NCBI GenBank assembly: GCA_017545225.1
Contig: JAFWPR010000099.1
Location: 1 to 37,806, forward strand
Length of the DNA stretch: 37,806 nt
DNA from: Clostridia bacterium
GTDB lineage: Bacteria > Bacillota > Clostridia > Oscillospirales > CAG-272
Reading direction: 5' to 3'
In this document: piece after piece, positions 9,535 to 18,634 of the stretch
Position numbering within the stretch: the stretch's first letter is position 1
Layout: every line of letters starts with the position of its first letter
Notes under the pieces: generated by a model
Seen by the model: the letters and a program-made list of their open reading frames with translations, nothing else
Told to the model about the DNA's origin: nothing
Databases searched by the model: none
Program-made: the position numbers and the translations under genes

Positions 9535-11775
9535 ATGACCGATATTTTTGAAAAATACGTTTTTGAAGGAAGAGTCAAAAATATCTACGAGGGAGTCAAA
9601 AAGCGCCTGAAGCCTAACCGCGTAAGGGAAGGGACTTACACGGGGTTCCCGGACGACGGAAAGACTCCGTTCGAGGACGCGTTCGAGAAATATGAAAACG
9701 AGCCGTATATCGTCTGCCTCGCGCACGGTATCGCCGACTCGTGGCTCGTCTCGGAGATCCCGTTCTTCGAGGACGACATCCTCGTCGGGTTCCCGCGGCC
9801 CAACCGCAACGTTTACGAGCATTTCAGCTCCGGTCTCATCATCAACGAGGACACGGAACGCATCGAGCGTCTTAAGTCCAGAATGGTGCCGAGAACGTCC
9901 GAACCGATGCACGAGGAGGGAAGGCGCAGATTCGGCGACGATACCGCGTACCGGTACGCGACGGAACGCCTCTGGTGGACCGGCGGATATCAGGGCCACA
10001 CGGTCTCGAACTATCCGAAGCTTCTCTCGATGGGTCTCGACGGCGTCATGGCGCAGATCGACGAATACGACGCGAAAGCCGATCCGTCCGATACCAAAAG
10101 ACGAGATTTTTACAGAGCCTGCCGCATAATTATCGACGGCATGAGCCGCTGGATAGAATTCCACGCCGACAAGGCGGCGTCGCTCGCCGCCGAAGCGGAG
10201 GGAGAGAGAAAAGAGCAGCTCCTCACGATAGAGAAAACCTGCCGCAAGGTCGCGCACGAAAAACCCGAGACGTTCCTCGAAGCCGCTCAGCTTATGTGGT
10301 TCTACTGTCTGTGGGACTGGGTCGACTGCATCGGCAGATTCGACCAGTATATGTACCCGTTCTGGCGGGGCGACGAAGATCTCGATACTCTCGCCGCGCT
10401 CTTCATGAAGACGTGGGAGCACGGAGTCCACAACATGACGATCTCCGGCGTTATCCCCGAGACGGGCGAGGATGCGACGAACGAGATCACCTATCAGGTC
10501 CTGCGCATCATGAGAACGATGCACGAGACGCACCCGAGAATGACGGTCAGGGTCCACGAGGGGACGCCGCACGAGCTGTGGCAGCTCGTCGTCCTGATGT
10601 GGTCGGAGGGCATGTCCGACCCGACGATCGCGTCGGACAAGAACGCGGTCGAGGGCCTTTGCGAATACGGCGTGCCGCTGCGCGACGCGCGCGACTACTC
10701 GATCCTCGGCTGTCAGGAGATAGAGATCCCCGGAAAGAGCAACTTCGGATGCGAGGACGGCTCGATCAACCTCGCGAAGATCCTCGAGTTCACGCTCTTC
10801 AACGGCCGCGATATGCCCGTGAACTACAAAGTCGGCCTCGATCTCGGATGTCTCACCGACTACAAGACGTTCGACGACCTCTGGGCGGCGTACGTGGGGG
10901 AGATCGAATACTTCACGCCGATCTTCTGCGACCTGTGCAACATGGGTCAGATGAAGAGGATCGCCAACGTGTCAAAACTCGTCAAGTCGACGATGACCGA
11001 AGCGTGCATCGAGCGCGGCCTGCAGCACGACGAAGGAGGCACGATCTACAATTTCGGCGTCGTCGAGACTGCGGGAAACGCCGCCGTTTCCGACTCGCTT
11101 TACGCTCTCAAGACGCTCGTTTACGAACAGCACAAACTGTCGCTCGAAGAGGTCTATGAGGCGCTCCTTTGCAACTTCGAGGGTCACGAGGACGTCCGCA
11201 GGATGCTCCTCTCCGCGCCGAAATACGGCAACAACGACGACGGAGCCGACGAGATGGCGGCCCGCGTCCTCGAGCAGTTCTGGCGCGAGATAGGCAAATA
11301 CAAATCGATCCGCGGCGACGTGTTCACCGGCGCGTGCTCTCTGCTCGAGGGAGGCATCGGTTACGGCAACGGAACATGGGCGCTTCCCGACGGCAGACGC
11401 GCGGGCGAAGCGCTCGGCAACACGATCGGCCCGAGAACGGGATCGGACAAGAACGGTCTGACCGCGATGCTCTCATCCGTCGCCCGCATGCCTCTGAAAC
11501 TCGGTATCGGCGGCACGACGTGCAACGTCCTCATCCCGACGACGATGACGGCGACCGAGGAGATGAGAGAAAACATCATTTCCCTCATGAAGACGTTTTC
11601 CGAGACGGGCGGACAGCTCGCGCAGATCACGACGGCTCCGCTCGAGGATATGAAGGACGCTCAGATCCATCCCGAAGCGCACGAGGACCTCATCGTCCGC
11701 GTGGGCGGCTTCTCGATGAAGTTCATCGAATTCAGCAAGGAGACGCAGGACGAATTTATAAAGCGTTACGCGTAA
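9535..11775 (+). CDS. Glycyl radical enzyme, dehydratase-like, substrate unknown (copy 2)
   Basis: A 746-residue tandem paralogue of the preceding gene, with long identical protein blocks and near-identical DNA in places. It keeps Cys393-Gln-Glu395 in SILGCQE and the glycyl site IVRVGGFS (Gly725). Differences concentrate around residues 85-145 and 425-475. These could line the substrate or partner surface, so the copies may have diverged in specificity or may form a heteromer. It starts 10 nt after copy 1 with AAGGAG upstream and is followed after 10 nt by the DUF5662 gene, so all four genes to hom appear co-transcribed. Confidence 0.9.
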   Translation: MTDIFEKYVFEGRVKNIYEGVKKRLKPNRVREGTYTGFPDDGKTPFEDAFEKYENEPYIVCLAHGIADSWLVSEIPFFEDDILVGFPRPNRNVYEHFSSGLIINEDTERIERLKSRMVPRTSEPMHEEGRRRFGDDTAYRYATERLWWTGGYQGHTVSNYPKLLSMGLDGVMAQIDEYDAKADPSDTKRRDFYRACRIIIDGMSRWIEFHADKAASLAAEAEGERKEQLLTIEKTCRKVAHEKPETFLEAAQLMWFYCLWDWVDCIGRFDQYMYPFWRGDEDLDTLAALFMKTWEHGVHNMTISGVIPETGEDATNEITYQVLRIMRTMHETHPRMTVRVHEGTPHELWQLVVLMWSEGMSDPTIASDKNAVEGLCEYGVPLRDARDYSILGCQEIEIPGKSNFGCEDGSINLAKILEFTLFNGRDMPVNYKVGLDLGCLTDYKTFDDLWAAYVGEIEYFTPIFCDLCNMGQMKRIANVSKLVKSTMTEACIERGLQHDEGGTIYNFGVVETAGNAAVSDSLYALKTLVYEQHKLSLEEVYEALLCNFEGHEDVRRMLLSAPKYGNNDDGADEMAARVLEQFWREIGKYKSIRGDVFTGACSLLEGGIGYGNGTWALPDGRRAGEALGNTIGPRTGSDKNGLTAMLSSVARMPLKLGIGGTTCNVLIPTTMTATEEMRENIISLMKTFSETGGQLAQITTAPLEDMKDAQIHPEAHEDLIVRVGGFSMKFIEFSKETQDEFIKRYA

Positions 11776-11785
11776 TTTATCGAAA

Positions 11786-12367
11786 ATGGGTCACATTCTC
11801 ACGGTAATCAGGCACAGACGGGCGGTCAGAAAGAACTGCTTCCGCGCGGGGATCCCCTGGCGCGGGATCGTTCACGATCTGTCGAAATACTCGCCGGCCG
11901 AACTCATCCCCGGGATCCGGTTCTATCAGGGGAACAGAAGTCCGAACGAGCGCGAGCGCGAACTGTTCGGATACTCAAAGGCGTGGCTGCACCACAAGGG
12001 CAGGAACCGCCATCACTTCGAGTACTGGAACGACGTGAATATGACGACCCACCGCTACGAGCCCGTAAAGATGCCGGCGGTCTTCGCCGTCGAGATGTTC
12101 TGCGACAGGGTCGGCGCGAGCAAAGTCTACCGCGGCAAAAACTACACGGACGCGGATCCGCTGAACTATTTCCTGCGCGGCAACGCCAGAGCGAAAATGC
12201 ATCCCGAGACGGCTGACGAACTCGAGCGGCGGCTCCGCCTGCTCGCGGAAAAAGGAGAAAAAGAGGCGTTCGCCGAGATACGGGCGGAGGTCAAAGCCGC
12301 AAGACGCGCTGAAAAAGAAGCGCGCCGCGCGGAAAAGAAAAAACTGAAAGGCAGCCCCGAAAAATGA
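11786..12367 (+). CDS. DUF5662 family protein
   Basis: A 193-residue protein that I recognise as the Firmicutes DUF5662 type by GIVHDLSKYSPAEL near residues 27-40, FYQGNRSPNERE near 46-57 and WLHHKGRNRHHFEYW near 67-81. The many conserved His and Asp residues (HD, HHK, HHF) suggest a metal-binding, HD-like hydrolase fold, but that is inference. The last 45 residues are a very charged Lys/Glu/Ala/Arg helix, likely coiled. The ribosome site is weak (ATCGAAA before ATG), so translation may depend on coupling to the upstream gene. It overlaps hom by 4 nt. Confidence 0.8.
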   Translation: MGHILTVIRHRRAVRKNCFRAGIPWRGIVHDLSKYSPAELIPGIRFYQGNRSPNERERELFGYSKAWLHHKGRNRHHFEYWNDVNMTTHRYEPVKMPAVFAVEMFCDRVGASKVYRGKNYTDADPLNYFLRGNARAKMHPETADELERRLRLLAEKGEKEAFAEIRAEVKAARRAEKEARRAEKKKLKGSPEK

Positions 12368-13593
12368 AGCACATAGCGATATTCGGATACGGAGTCGTCG
12401 GAGGCGGCGTCACCTCGGTCATCGAGGAGAACCGCGAGGCGATCGCCCGCGTCGTCGGCGACGAAGTCGACGTAAAATACATACTCGATCTGCGGGATTT
12501 TCCCGACTCTCCCTACGGCGGAAGAGTCGTTCACGACGCATCGGTGATAATGGACGATCCCGACGTCTGTCTCGTCGCGGAGACGATGGGCGGTTCGCAC
12601 CCCGCGTTCGAACTGAGCACTGAAGCCCTCTCGCGCGGCAAGCACGTCGTCACCTCGAACAAGGAAGTCGTCGCGAACTTCGGCGACAGGCTTCTCGCGT
12701 GCGCCGCTGAGAACGGCGTGTCGTATCTCTTCGAGGCGAGCGTCGGAGGCGGGATTCCGGTCATCAGACCGTTTCTGACTTCTCTCTCAGGCGATACTGT
12801 CGTCGGGATCAACGGGATCCTCAACGGGACGACAAACTTCATCCTCTCCAAAATGAAAAGTGAAAAACGCGCGTTCGACGACGTGCTGAAAGAGGCGCAG
12901 GTGCTCGGTTACGCCGAGCGCGATCCCTCCGCGGACGTCGACGGGATCGACGCGAAGCGAAAAATAATGATACTCACCGCACTCGCCACGGGAATACTGC
13001 CCGACGAAGGCGACGTTTACGCCGAGAGTATCTCGGGCATCACCCCCGAAGACGTATCCGCCGCGGAAAGAGCGGGACGGGTTATAAAACTCATCGGTTC
13101 TTTCCGGTACGAGAAAGGATCCCCGGCGATCTTCGTCTGTCCTCAGATGGTGAAGAAAGACGATATCCTCGCGGGAGTCGACGACGTCTACAACGCGATC
13201 CGCGTCAGATGTTCCGTCACCGGGGACGTCATGTTCTACGGACGCGGCGCGGGACGGTTCCCGACGGCAGGAGCGGTCACTGCCGATATCGTCGCGGCGC
13301 TCTCGGGCGCGGCCGCCGCGGAGCACGCTCCGACCTTTACGAAAAAAAGCGGCTCCGTCGCAGATTTCGACAGAGTACGCTTCTCATACTATATCAGGCT
13401 CGCGGGCGTATCGCCCTCCGACGCAAAGGAGGATCTCTCCCGCTATTTCGACAGAGTCGAGCCCGTGCCCGGCTCTCCCGCCGGGAAGGCGGAATTCATC
13501 TGCGGGGAGGCGTCGGGGAAAGAGCTGCGCGCCTTCCTCTCTTCCCGCGAAAACGTCGAATCCGTTATCCGTCTCGCCGAACAGATCGGATAA
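12364..13593 (+). CDS. hom: Homoserine dehydrogenase
   Basis: A 409-residue enzyme that reduces aspartate semialdehyde to homoserine with NAD(P)H, on the way to threonine and methionine. It has the dinucleotide-binding GYGVVGGG (8-15), the family segment TSNKEVVA near 98-105, FEASVGGGIPVI near 124-135 and the homoserine dehydrogenase signature region GILNGTTNFIL near 150-160 with Asp-rich GYAERDPSADVDG after it. The region past about residue 320 corresponds to the C-terminal regulatory ACT-like part, with weaker similarity. It starts within the stop of the DUF5662 gene (ATGA). No other threonine genes are near, so the operon setting with glycyl radical enzymes is unusual. Confidence 0.93.
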   Translation: MKHIAIFGYGVVGGGVTSVIEENREAIARVVGDEVDVKYILDLRDFPDSPYGGRVVHDASVIMDDPDVCLVAETMGGSHPAFELSTEALSRGKHVVTSNKEVVANFGDRLLACAAENGVSYLFEASVGGGIPVIRPFLTSLSGDTVVGINGILNGTTNFILSKMKSEKRAFDDVLKEAQVLGYAERDPSADVDGIDAKRKIMILTALATGILPDEGDVYAESISGITPEDVSAAERAGRVIKLIGSFRYEKGSPAIFVCPQMVKKDDILAGVDDVYNAIRVRCSVTGDVMFYGRGAGRFPTAGAVTADIVAALSGAAAAEHAPTFTKKSGSVADFDRVRFSYYIRLAGVSPSDAKEDLSRYFDRVEPVPGSPAGKAEFICGEASGKELRAFLSSRENVESVIRLAEQIG

Positions 13594-13659
13594 AGACTCG
13601 CGCACCCTCGCTTCCGCCCGCTGCGGCGCCCACCCGCGATCCGTCCCCCGAATAAAACA

Positions 13660-13700
13660 ATCCCGCTCCGGCTTTCGCCGAAGCGGGATAAATCTGTTTT
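13660..13700. terminator. Bidirectional terminator between hom and the aquaporin gene
   Basis: ATCCCGCT/AGCGGGAT plus CGGC/GCCG with a 4-nt loop, and one C-A mismatch. It is followed by AAATCTGTTTTT on the plus strand and by TTGTTTTATT on the minus strand, so it serves the two converging genes. Confidence 0.8.
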
Positions 13701-13707
13701 TCGTATC

Positions 13708-14376
13708 TTATCTCTTCTCGGGAGCGATGATCTTCCAGATCAGCGCCGCGAGGACGCCGCCGAAGAGCGGCGCGACGATAAACACCCACACGCTCGAGAG
13801 AGCGTCGCCGCCCGCGAAGAGCGCGGGACCGAGGCTCCTTGCCGGGTTGACCGACGTCCCGGTGAAATGAATACCGATGACGTGGACGAGCGTGAGCGTC
13901 AGACCGATCACGACGCCGGCGACCGATCCGTTCTCGACCTTCGAGGTCACCCCGAGGATAGCGAGAACGAAGACGCAGGTGAGGATCGCCTCTATCACGA
14001 GGGACAGGACGATGTTGTTGTCGTACAGACTGTTCGCGCCGAACGAAGCGCCCTTACCGACGAACGGGATCAGCGCGGCGGCTCCGGCGATCGCACCGGC
14101 GAACTGCGCGGCGACGTAGCCGATGAAGTCGATGAGGGAGAGCTTCCCGGTGGCAAACATCGCGATCGAGACTGCGGGGTTGATGTGGCAGCCCGACACG
14201 TTGCCGATCGAGTACGCCATTGCGACGATCACGAGACCGAACGCCAGCGCGGTGAGGAGATAAGCGGCGTCGACCTTACCCTTATCGCAGCCGAGGACCG
14301 TCGCGGTCCCGCATGCGAAGAAGACGAGGACGAACGTTCCGATAAACTCCGCGAAATACTTTCTGAATGTGCTCAT
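13708..14376 (-). CDS. Aquaporin, MIP family
   Basis: A 222-residue six-helix channel with both pore half-helix motifs, HINPAVS (Asn66-Pro-Ala) and SVNPARS (Asn177-Pro-Ala, Arg180 for the selectivity filter). A His at 170 shortly before the second motif fits water-selective AqpZ-type channels better than glycerol facilitators, and the length is also that of AqpZ. AGGAAG precedes the ATG. The gene lies after copA and copZ on the same strand but has its own promoter, so it need not be copper-regulated. Confidence 0.9.
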   Translation of the reverse strand: MSTFRKYFAEFIGTFVLVFFACGTATVLGCDKGKVDAAYLLTALAFGLVIVAMAYSIGNVSGCHINPAVSIAMFATGKLSLIDFIGYVAAQFAGAIAGAAALIPFVGKGASFGANSLYDNNIVLSLVIEAILTCVFVLAILGVTSKVENGSVAGVVIGLTLTLVHVIGIHFTGTSVNPARSLGPALFAGGDALSSVWVFIVAPLFGGVLAALIWKIIAPEKR

Positions 14377-14436
14377 AAGTTTTTCTTCCTTTCCCGCGGC
14401 GTCAGCCGCGCTTTGACCTGAATTCTTCCGTCTTTT

Positions 14437-14465
14437 ATTCTATCACAATCTTTTTTCGTTTTCAA
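14437..14465 (-). promoter_or_regulatory. Sigma-A promoter of the aquaporin gene
   Basis: On the minus strand TTGAAA (14460-14465), 17-nt spacer, TAGAAT (14437-14442). It sits just after the copZ stop. A CGCGGC/GCCGCG hairpin lies in the leader before the ribosome site. Confidence 0.6.
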
Positions 14466-14467
14466 TA

Positions 14468-14680
14468 TCAAACGGACGGTTCAAAACCGACGGATCTGAT
14501 CGCGTCGAGGATCGCCTCTACAGACACGGATCCCGGGTATTTGATTTTCGCTTTTCCCTCGGCGAGCGAAACGTGCGCGCGGCACCCGAGCGCCTCGAGG
14601 GCGTTCGTCACCCTTCCGACGCAGTGCTCGCAGTGCATCCCGTCGATCTTCACTTCGATCTCATTTTTCTTACCGAACAT
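14468..14680 (-). CDS. copZ: Copper chaperone, heavy-metal-associated domain (CopZ-like)
   Basis: A 70-residue single HMA domain with the metal site MHCEHC (Cys17 and Cys20), followed by the expected beta-alpha pattern ending AIRSVGFEPSV. Such proteins carry Cu(I) in the cytosol and hand it to CopA. It is 67 nt downstream of the copper ATPase on the same strand. AGGAAGGGGG lies about 12 nt before ATG, a slightly long spacing. Confidence 0.9.
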   Translation of the reverse strand: MFGKKNEIEVKIDGMHCEHCVGRVTNALEALGCRAHVSLAEGKAKIKYPGSVSVEAILDAIRSVGFEPSV

Positions 14681-14747
14681 TTTTGTAATTATCCCCCTTC
14701 CTGTATCAGTGATTCGTTGAGCATTTTTCCCCGCATCACGGGGATGG

Positions 14748-17060
14748 TTATGCGTCCGATCCGATCTTTTTCTCTGCTTTAACGGGGTCCCACCGGGTCA
14801 GCCTCAAAGCGTTCGTAACGACGCACAAACTCGACAGCGACATCGCCGCCGCCGATATCATCGGCGTGAGCGTCACTCCGAGCGCGGACAGCGCGCCCGC
14901 CGCCACCGGTATCAGAAGGACGTTGTAAAAGAACGCCCACCCGAGATTCTGCTTTATGCATCTCATAACGGCGCGGGAGAGCATCAGCGCCCGCGCTCCG
15001 TCGCAGAGATCGTCGCGCGTGAGCACGACGTCCGCGGATTCGATCGCAACGTCGGCGCCCGCGCCGACCGCGATCCCGACGTCCGCTCTCGCAAGAGAGG
15101 GCGAGTCGTTCACTCCGTCTCCTATCATAACGGTCACCCGTTTCCTCCCGTCGCCCGCGAACGATCCGTCCGCGACCGACGCGACGACGCGGTCTTTCCC
15201 CTCGGGTTTGACGGAGGATATTATATCCCCCGCATCTATCCCCGTCTCTTTACCCACCGCCTCCGCGGTGATCTTATTGTCTCCCGTCAGCATGACTACG
15301 GAACAACCGAGTTTCTTGAAAAGGGAAACGGCGCGCGGGGAGCTCTCTTTGATCCCGTCGCGCACGGCGACGGCTCCGACGGATCCGTCCTCTCCCGCCA
15401 GAACGACGGGCGTTTTGCCTTCCCGGGCAAGTTTTTCGACCGTCGAGAGGACGTCTTCGCCGATTCCCCCCGACAGTTCCGAGACGAATGCGGCGTTGCC
15501 TATTCGGAAAGGCCGCCCCTCGATCTTCGCCTCCACGCCGCCGCCCGCGAACGCGGCGTAATCCTCCGTTCCGCAAGGCGCGATCCCGGCGTCCGCGGCG
15601 TACTTAACTATAGCTTTTGCGATCGGATGCTCGCTCTTCTCCTCGAGAGACGCGGCGAGTCTGACGACTTCGTTTATATCGTTATCTCCGAACGGGACGA
15701 CGTCTGAGACCTCCGTCTCTCCCGTCGTCAGCGTACCCGTTTTATCGGTCAGAATAACTTCCGCTTTCCCGAGCGTCTCGAGCGCGTCGGCGGATTTTAT
15801 CAGTATCCCGTGTTTCGCTCCTCTGCCGACTCCGCACATCACGGCGGTCGGCGTAGCGAGGCCGAGCGCGCATGGGCACGAGATCACAAGAACGCATATC
15901 CCGTATCCGAGCGAACGGTGAAAACCGGCGCCGGAGATCATCCACGCCGCGAACGTGATAACGGCTATCGCTATCACGATCGGCACGAATATCCCGCTTA
16001 TCTTATCGGCGAGTTTTTGAACGGGCGCCTTCGACGACGCCGCGTCCTCGACCAGCGACGCGATCTTCGATACCGTCGTCTCTTCCCCCGTCCTCGTCGC
16101 TTTCATTTTACAAAATCCGGACGTGAACAGCGATCCGGCGACCGCCGCGTCCCCCTCCGACTTGTCGACGGGAACGCTCTCGCCGGTGATTATGCTCTCG
16201 TCTGCGGTCCCGTCCCCCGAGATCACGACCCCGTCGCAGGGGATCCGTCCTCCCGCGCGGAGTATCACGACGTCGTCCTTTTCGATCAGTTCGGCGGAAA
16301 CGGTGAAAATCTCCCCGCCGCGCTCAACTTCCGCCGTATCGGGCGTCAAATCGAGCAGCGCGGTGATCGCCTTCGTCGTTTTTCTGTTCTCCCTCCCCTC
16401 GAGCGTCTTGCCGAGGGAGATGAGGACCGGGATCATGGCGGCGGACTCATAGTACAGTTCCCCGGTCATCGTGTGCGCCTCGCCGCCCGCCGCTGCGGCG
16501 ATGAAAATGCGGACGGTCACGTAAACGGCATAGATATACGACGCCCCCGCGCCGACCGCGATAAGCGTGTTCATGTTCGGCGCGCCGCGGAACGCCGCTT
16601 TTGCGCCGTCTGTGAAAAAGTGAAAGTTTACGATAAGGATCGGAGTCGCGAGCGCGAACTGGATCGCGGCGTATATCGCCGGCGCCAGCCCCGCTCCGTG
16701 CGGATCGGCAAACGGCGGCAGCGGCAGTCCGATCATATGGCCCATCGTTATATACATCAGAACCACGCAAAGCGCCGCGGATATTATCAGCCTTTTCTTC
16801 CTTTTCTCGTATTCGGCGTCCTCCGCGGTGACGCCGCTCTCACGCACGACTCCCGGGGACGCGGAATAACCCGCGCGCTTTACCGCGTCGCAGATCGCAA
16901 GATCGGAGACGACGGATTCGTCGTATTCGACTACCATCGAGTTCGTCAGAAGAGAAACGGCGGCCGAGGTGACGCCCTCCGCGCCCTCGACCGCCCTCGT
17001 CACGGCGGCGGAACAGGCGGAACAGCTCATACCCGTTACGGAAAACTTCTTTTTCGTCAT
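14748..17060 (-). CDS. copA: Copper-exporting P1B-type ATPase CopA
   Basis: The 770-residue pump expels Cu(I) at the cost of ATP. One N-terminal HMA domain (GMSCSAC, Cys13 and Cys16) is followed by the actuator TGES (292-295), the metal-translocation CPC (395-397), the phosphorylation site DKTGT (Asp439), SEHP (His478), TGDN (592-595) and GDGVND (647-652). All are intact. The soluble chaperone gene follows, a classic copper-resistance pair. No CsoR or CopY gene is in view. GGAGGAGGAG precedes the ATG, and the promoter is at 17099-17128. Confidence 0.96.
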   Translation of the reverse strand: MTKKKFSVTGMSCSACSAAVTRAVEGAEGVTSAAVSLLTNSMVVEYDESVVSDLAICDAVKRAGYSASPGVVRESGVTAEDAEYEKRKKRLIISAALCVVLMYITMGHMIGLPLPPFADPHGAGLAPAIYAAIQFALATPILIVNFHFFTDGAKAAFRGAPNMNTLIAVGAGASYIYAVYVTVRIFIAAAAGGEAHTMTGELYYESAAMIPVLISLGKTLEGRENRKTTKAITALLDLTPDTAEVERGGEIFTVSAELIEKDDVVILRAGGRIPCDGVVISGDGTADESIITGESVPVDKSEGDAAVAGSLFTSGFCKMKATRTGEETTVSKIASLVEDAASSKAPVQKLADKISGIFVPIVIAIAVITFAAWMISGAGFHRSLGYGICVLVISCPCALGLATPTAVMCGVGRGAKHGILIKSADALETLGKAEVILTDKTGTLTTGETEVSDVVPFGDNDINEVVRLAASLEEKSEHPIAKAIVKYAADAGIAPCGTEDYAAFAGGGVEAKIEGRPFRIGNAAFVSELSGGIGEDVLSTVEKLAREGKTPVVLAGEDGSVGAVAVRDGIKESSPRAVSLFKKLGCSVVMLTGDNKITAEAVGKETGIDAGDIISSVKPEGKDRVVASVADGSFAGDGRKRVTVMIGDGVNDSPSLARADVGIAVGAGADVAIESADVVLTRDDLCDGARALMLSRAVMRCIKQNLGWAFFYNVLLIPVAAGALSALGVTLTPMISAAAMSLSSLCVVTNALRLTRWDPVKAEKKIGSDA

Positions 17061-17098
17061 TACACTCCTCCTCCTTCGCCGCGAGATTTTTCGTTCCT

Positions 17099-17128
17099 AT
17101 TATAATACCGCCTGCACCGATTTGTCAA
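17099..17128 (-). promoter_or_regulatory. Sigma-A promoter of copA-copZ
   Basis: On the minus strand TTGACA (17123-17128), 18-nt spacer, TATAAT (17099-17104), with transcription starting near 17092. I see no clear CsoR or CopY operator. Confidence 0.75.
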
Positions 17129-17288
17129 ACTTTACCAAATAGAGCAGACTATGAATAATAATTCGTGAGCGATTTTACGCCCGCCGCCCCGCTCCGAAGC
17201 GGATTTTTATGAAAATCGCCCGATACTTTCCGCATATTACACGCCGTTCGGTCGTTTTTCACGAATTTTGAGTTTTTCCCGGAAACGC

Positions 17289-17317
17289 TTGCAAAGAGCG
17301 CAGCACGGTGGTATAAT
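17289..17317 (+). promoter_or_regulatory. Sigma-A promoter of the arginine operon
   Basis: TTGCAA (17289-17294), 17-nt spacer, TATAAT (17312-17317). The start would be near 17324, inside the ArgR-type operator, giving a leader of about 55 nt before argG. Confidence 0.8.
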
Positions 17318-17320
17318 TAG

Positions 17321-17334
17321 TGCATAAAAATTCA
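17321..17334 (+). promoter_or_regulatory. Putative ARG box (ArgR/AhrC operator)
   Basis: TGCATAAAAATTCA matches the ARG-box core TGAATWWWWATTCA with a single mismatch. A further TGAAT half-site begins at 17338 and is followed by an A+T-rich tract, as in paired boxes. Its place over the transcription start suits arginine-dependent repression. The regulator gene is not in the window. Confidence 0.6.
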
Positions 17335-17379
17335 TTTTGAATGTATTTTATTTCATCCAAGCCGAAAGGAACAAAGAAA

Positions 17380-18606
17380 ATGGACAAATCCAAGATCAAA
17401 AAGGTCGTACTCGCCTACTCCGGAGGGCTCGACACCTCCATTATTATCCCCTGGCTCAAAGAGAATTACAACAACTGCGAAGTCATCGCGGTCTCCGGCA
17501 ACGTCGGTCAAGAGGGCGAGCTTGACGGACTCGAGGAAAAAGCGCTTAAAACGGGCGCGTCGAAGCTCTATATCGAGGATCTCACCGACGAATTCGTCGA
17601 CGACTACATCATCCCCACCGTCAAGGCGGGCGCTCTTTACGAGGAATACATGCTCGGCACGTCGTTCGCGCGTCCCGTCATCGCGAAGAGGATGGTCGAG
17701 ATCGCACTTGCCGAGGGGGCGGACGCTATCGCTCACGGCTGCACCGGAAAGGGAAACGACCAGGTCCGCTTCGAACTCGCGATAAAGGCGTTCGCGCCCG
17801 ATATGCCCGTCATCGCCCCGTGGCGCGAGTGGAACATCAAGTCCCGCGAGGAGGAGATCGAGTACGCCGAGGCGCATAACATCCCTCTCAAGATAACCCG
17901 CGAGACGAACTACTCGAAAGACAAGAACCTCTGGCACCTGTCACACGAGGGACTCGACCTCGAGGACGCCGCGAACGAGCCGCTTTACGAAAAGGACGGC
18001 TTCCTCGAGATGAGCGTCTCCCCGCTTCAGGCGCCGGACGAACCCGAATACGTCGAACTCGAATTCGTAAAAGGCGTCCCCGTCGCGCTGAACGGAGAAA
18101 AAAAGTCCGCCAAAGAGATCATTCTCGACCTCAACAAGATCGGCGGCAAGAACGGAATAGGTCTGCTCGACATCGTCGAGAACCGCCTCGTCGGAATGAA
18201 ATGCCGCGGCGTGTACGAAACCCCCGGCGGCGCGATCCTCTATGCGGCGCACAACTACCTTGAAACGGTCACGCTCGACAAAATGACCGCGCACAAAAAA
18301 CAGGAGCTCTCGATCACGTTCGCCGAACTCGTCTACAACGGCCAGTGGTTCACGCCTCTGCGCGAGGCGCTCTCCGCGTTCGTCGACAAGACGCAGGAAA
18401 CGGTCACCGGCACGGTCCGCCTCAAGCTCTACAAGGGTAATATCATCAAGGCCGGCGTAAAGAGCGACTATTCGCTTTATTCGGAAGAGCTCGCAACGTT
18501 CGGCGAGGATCATATCTACAATCAGGCGGATTCCGCGGGCTTCATCAACCTCTACGGTCTTCCGATCGCCGTCAGGGCGCGCCTGAACGAGAAACTTAAA
18601 AAATAA
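17380..18606 (+). CDS. argG: Argininosuccinate synthase
   Basis: A 408-residue enzyme that joins citrulline and aspartate with ATP, the seventh step of arginine synthesis. The N-terminal PP-loop AYSGGLDTS (12-20) and the nucleotide/citrulline segment [14 protein letters not shown] (about 116-129) are clear. I chose ATG 17380, with AAAGGA upstream, because an earlier in-frame ATG at 17341 lies next to the operator and has no ribosome site. It is the first gene of a seven-gene arg operon. Confidence 0.96.
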   Translation: MDKSKIKKVVLAYSGGLDTSIIIPWLKENYNNCEVIAVSGNVGQEGELDGLEEKALKTGASKLYIEDLTDEFVDDYIIPTVKAGALYEEYMLGTSFARPVIAKRMVEIALAEGADAIAHGCTGKGNDQVRFELAIKAFAPDMPVIAPWREWNIKSREEEIEYAEAHNIPLKITRETNYSKDKNLWHLSHEGLDLEDAANEPLYEKDGFLEMSVSPLQAPDEPEYVELEFVKGVPVALNGEKKSAKEIILDLNKIGGKNGIGLLDIVENRLVGMKCRGVYETPGGAILYAAHNYLETVTLDKMTAHKKQELSITFAELVYNGQWFTPLREALSAFVDKTQETVTGTVRLKLYKGNIIKAGVKSDYSLYSEELATFGEDHIYNQADSAGFINLYGLPIAVRARLNEKLKK

Positions 18607-18634
18607 GCCGTAAAAAGGCAAACGGAGATTTAAA

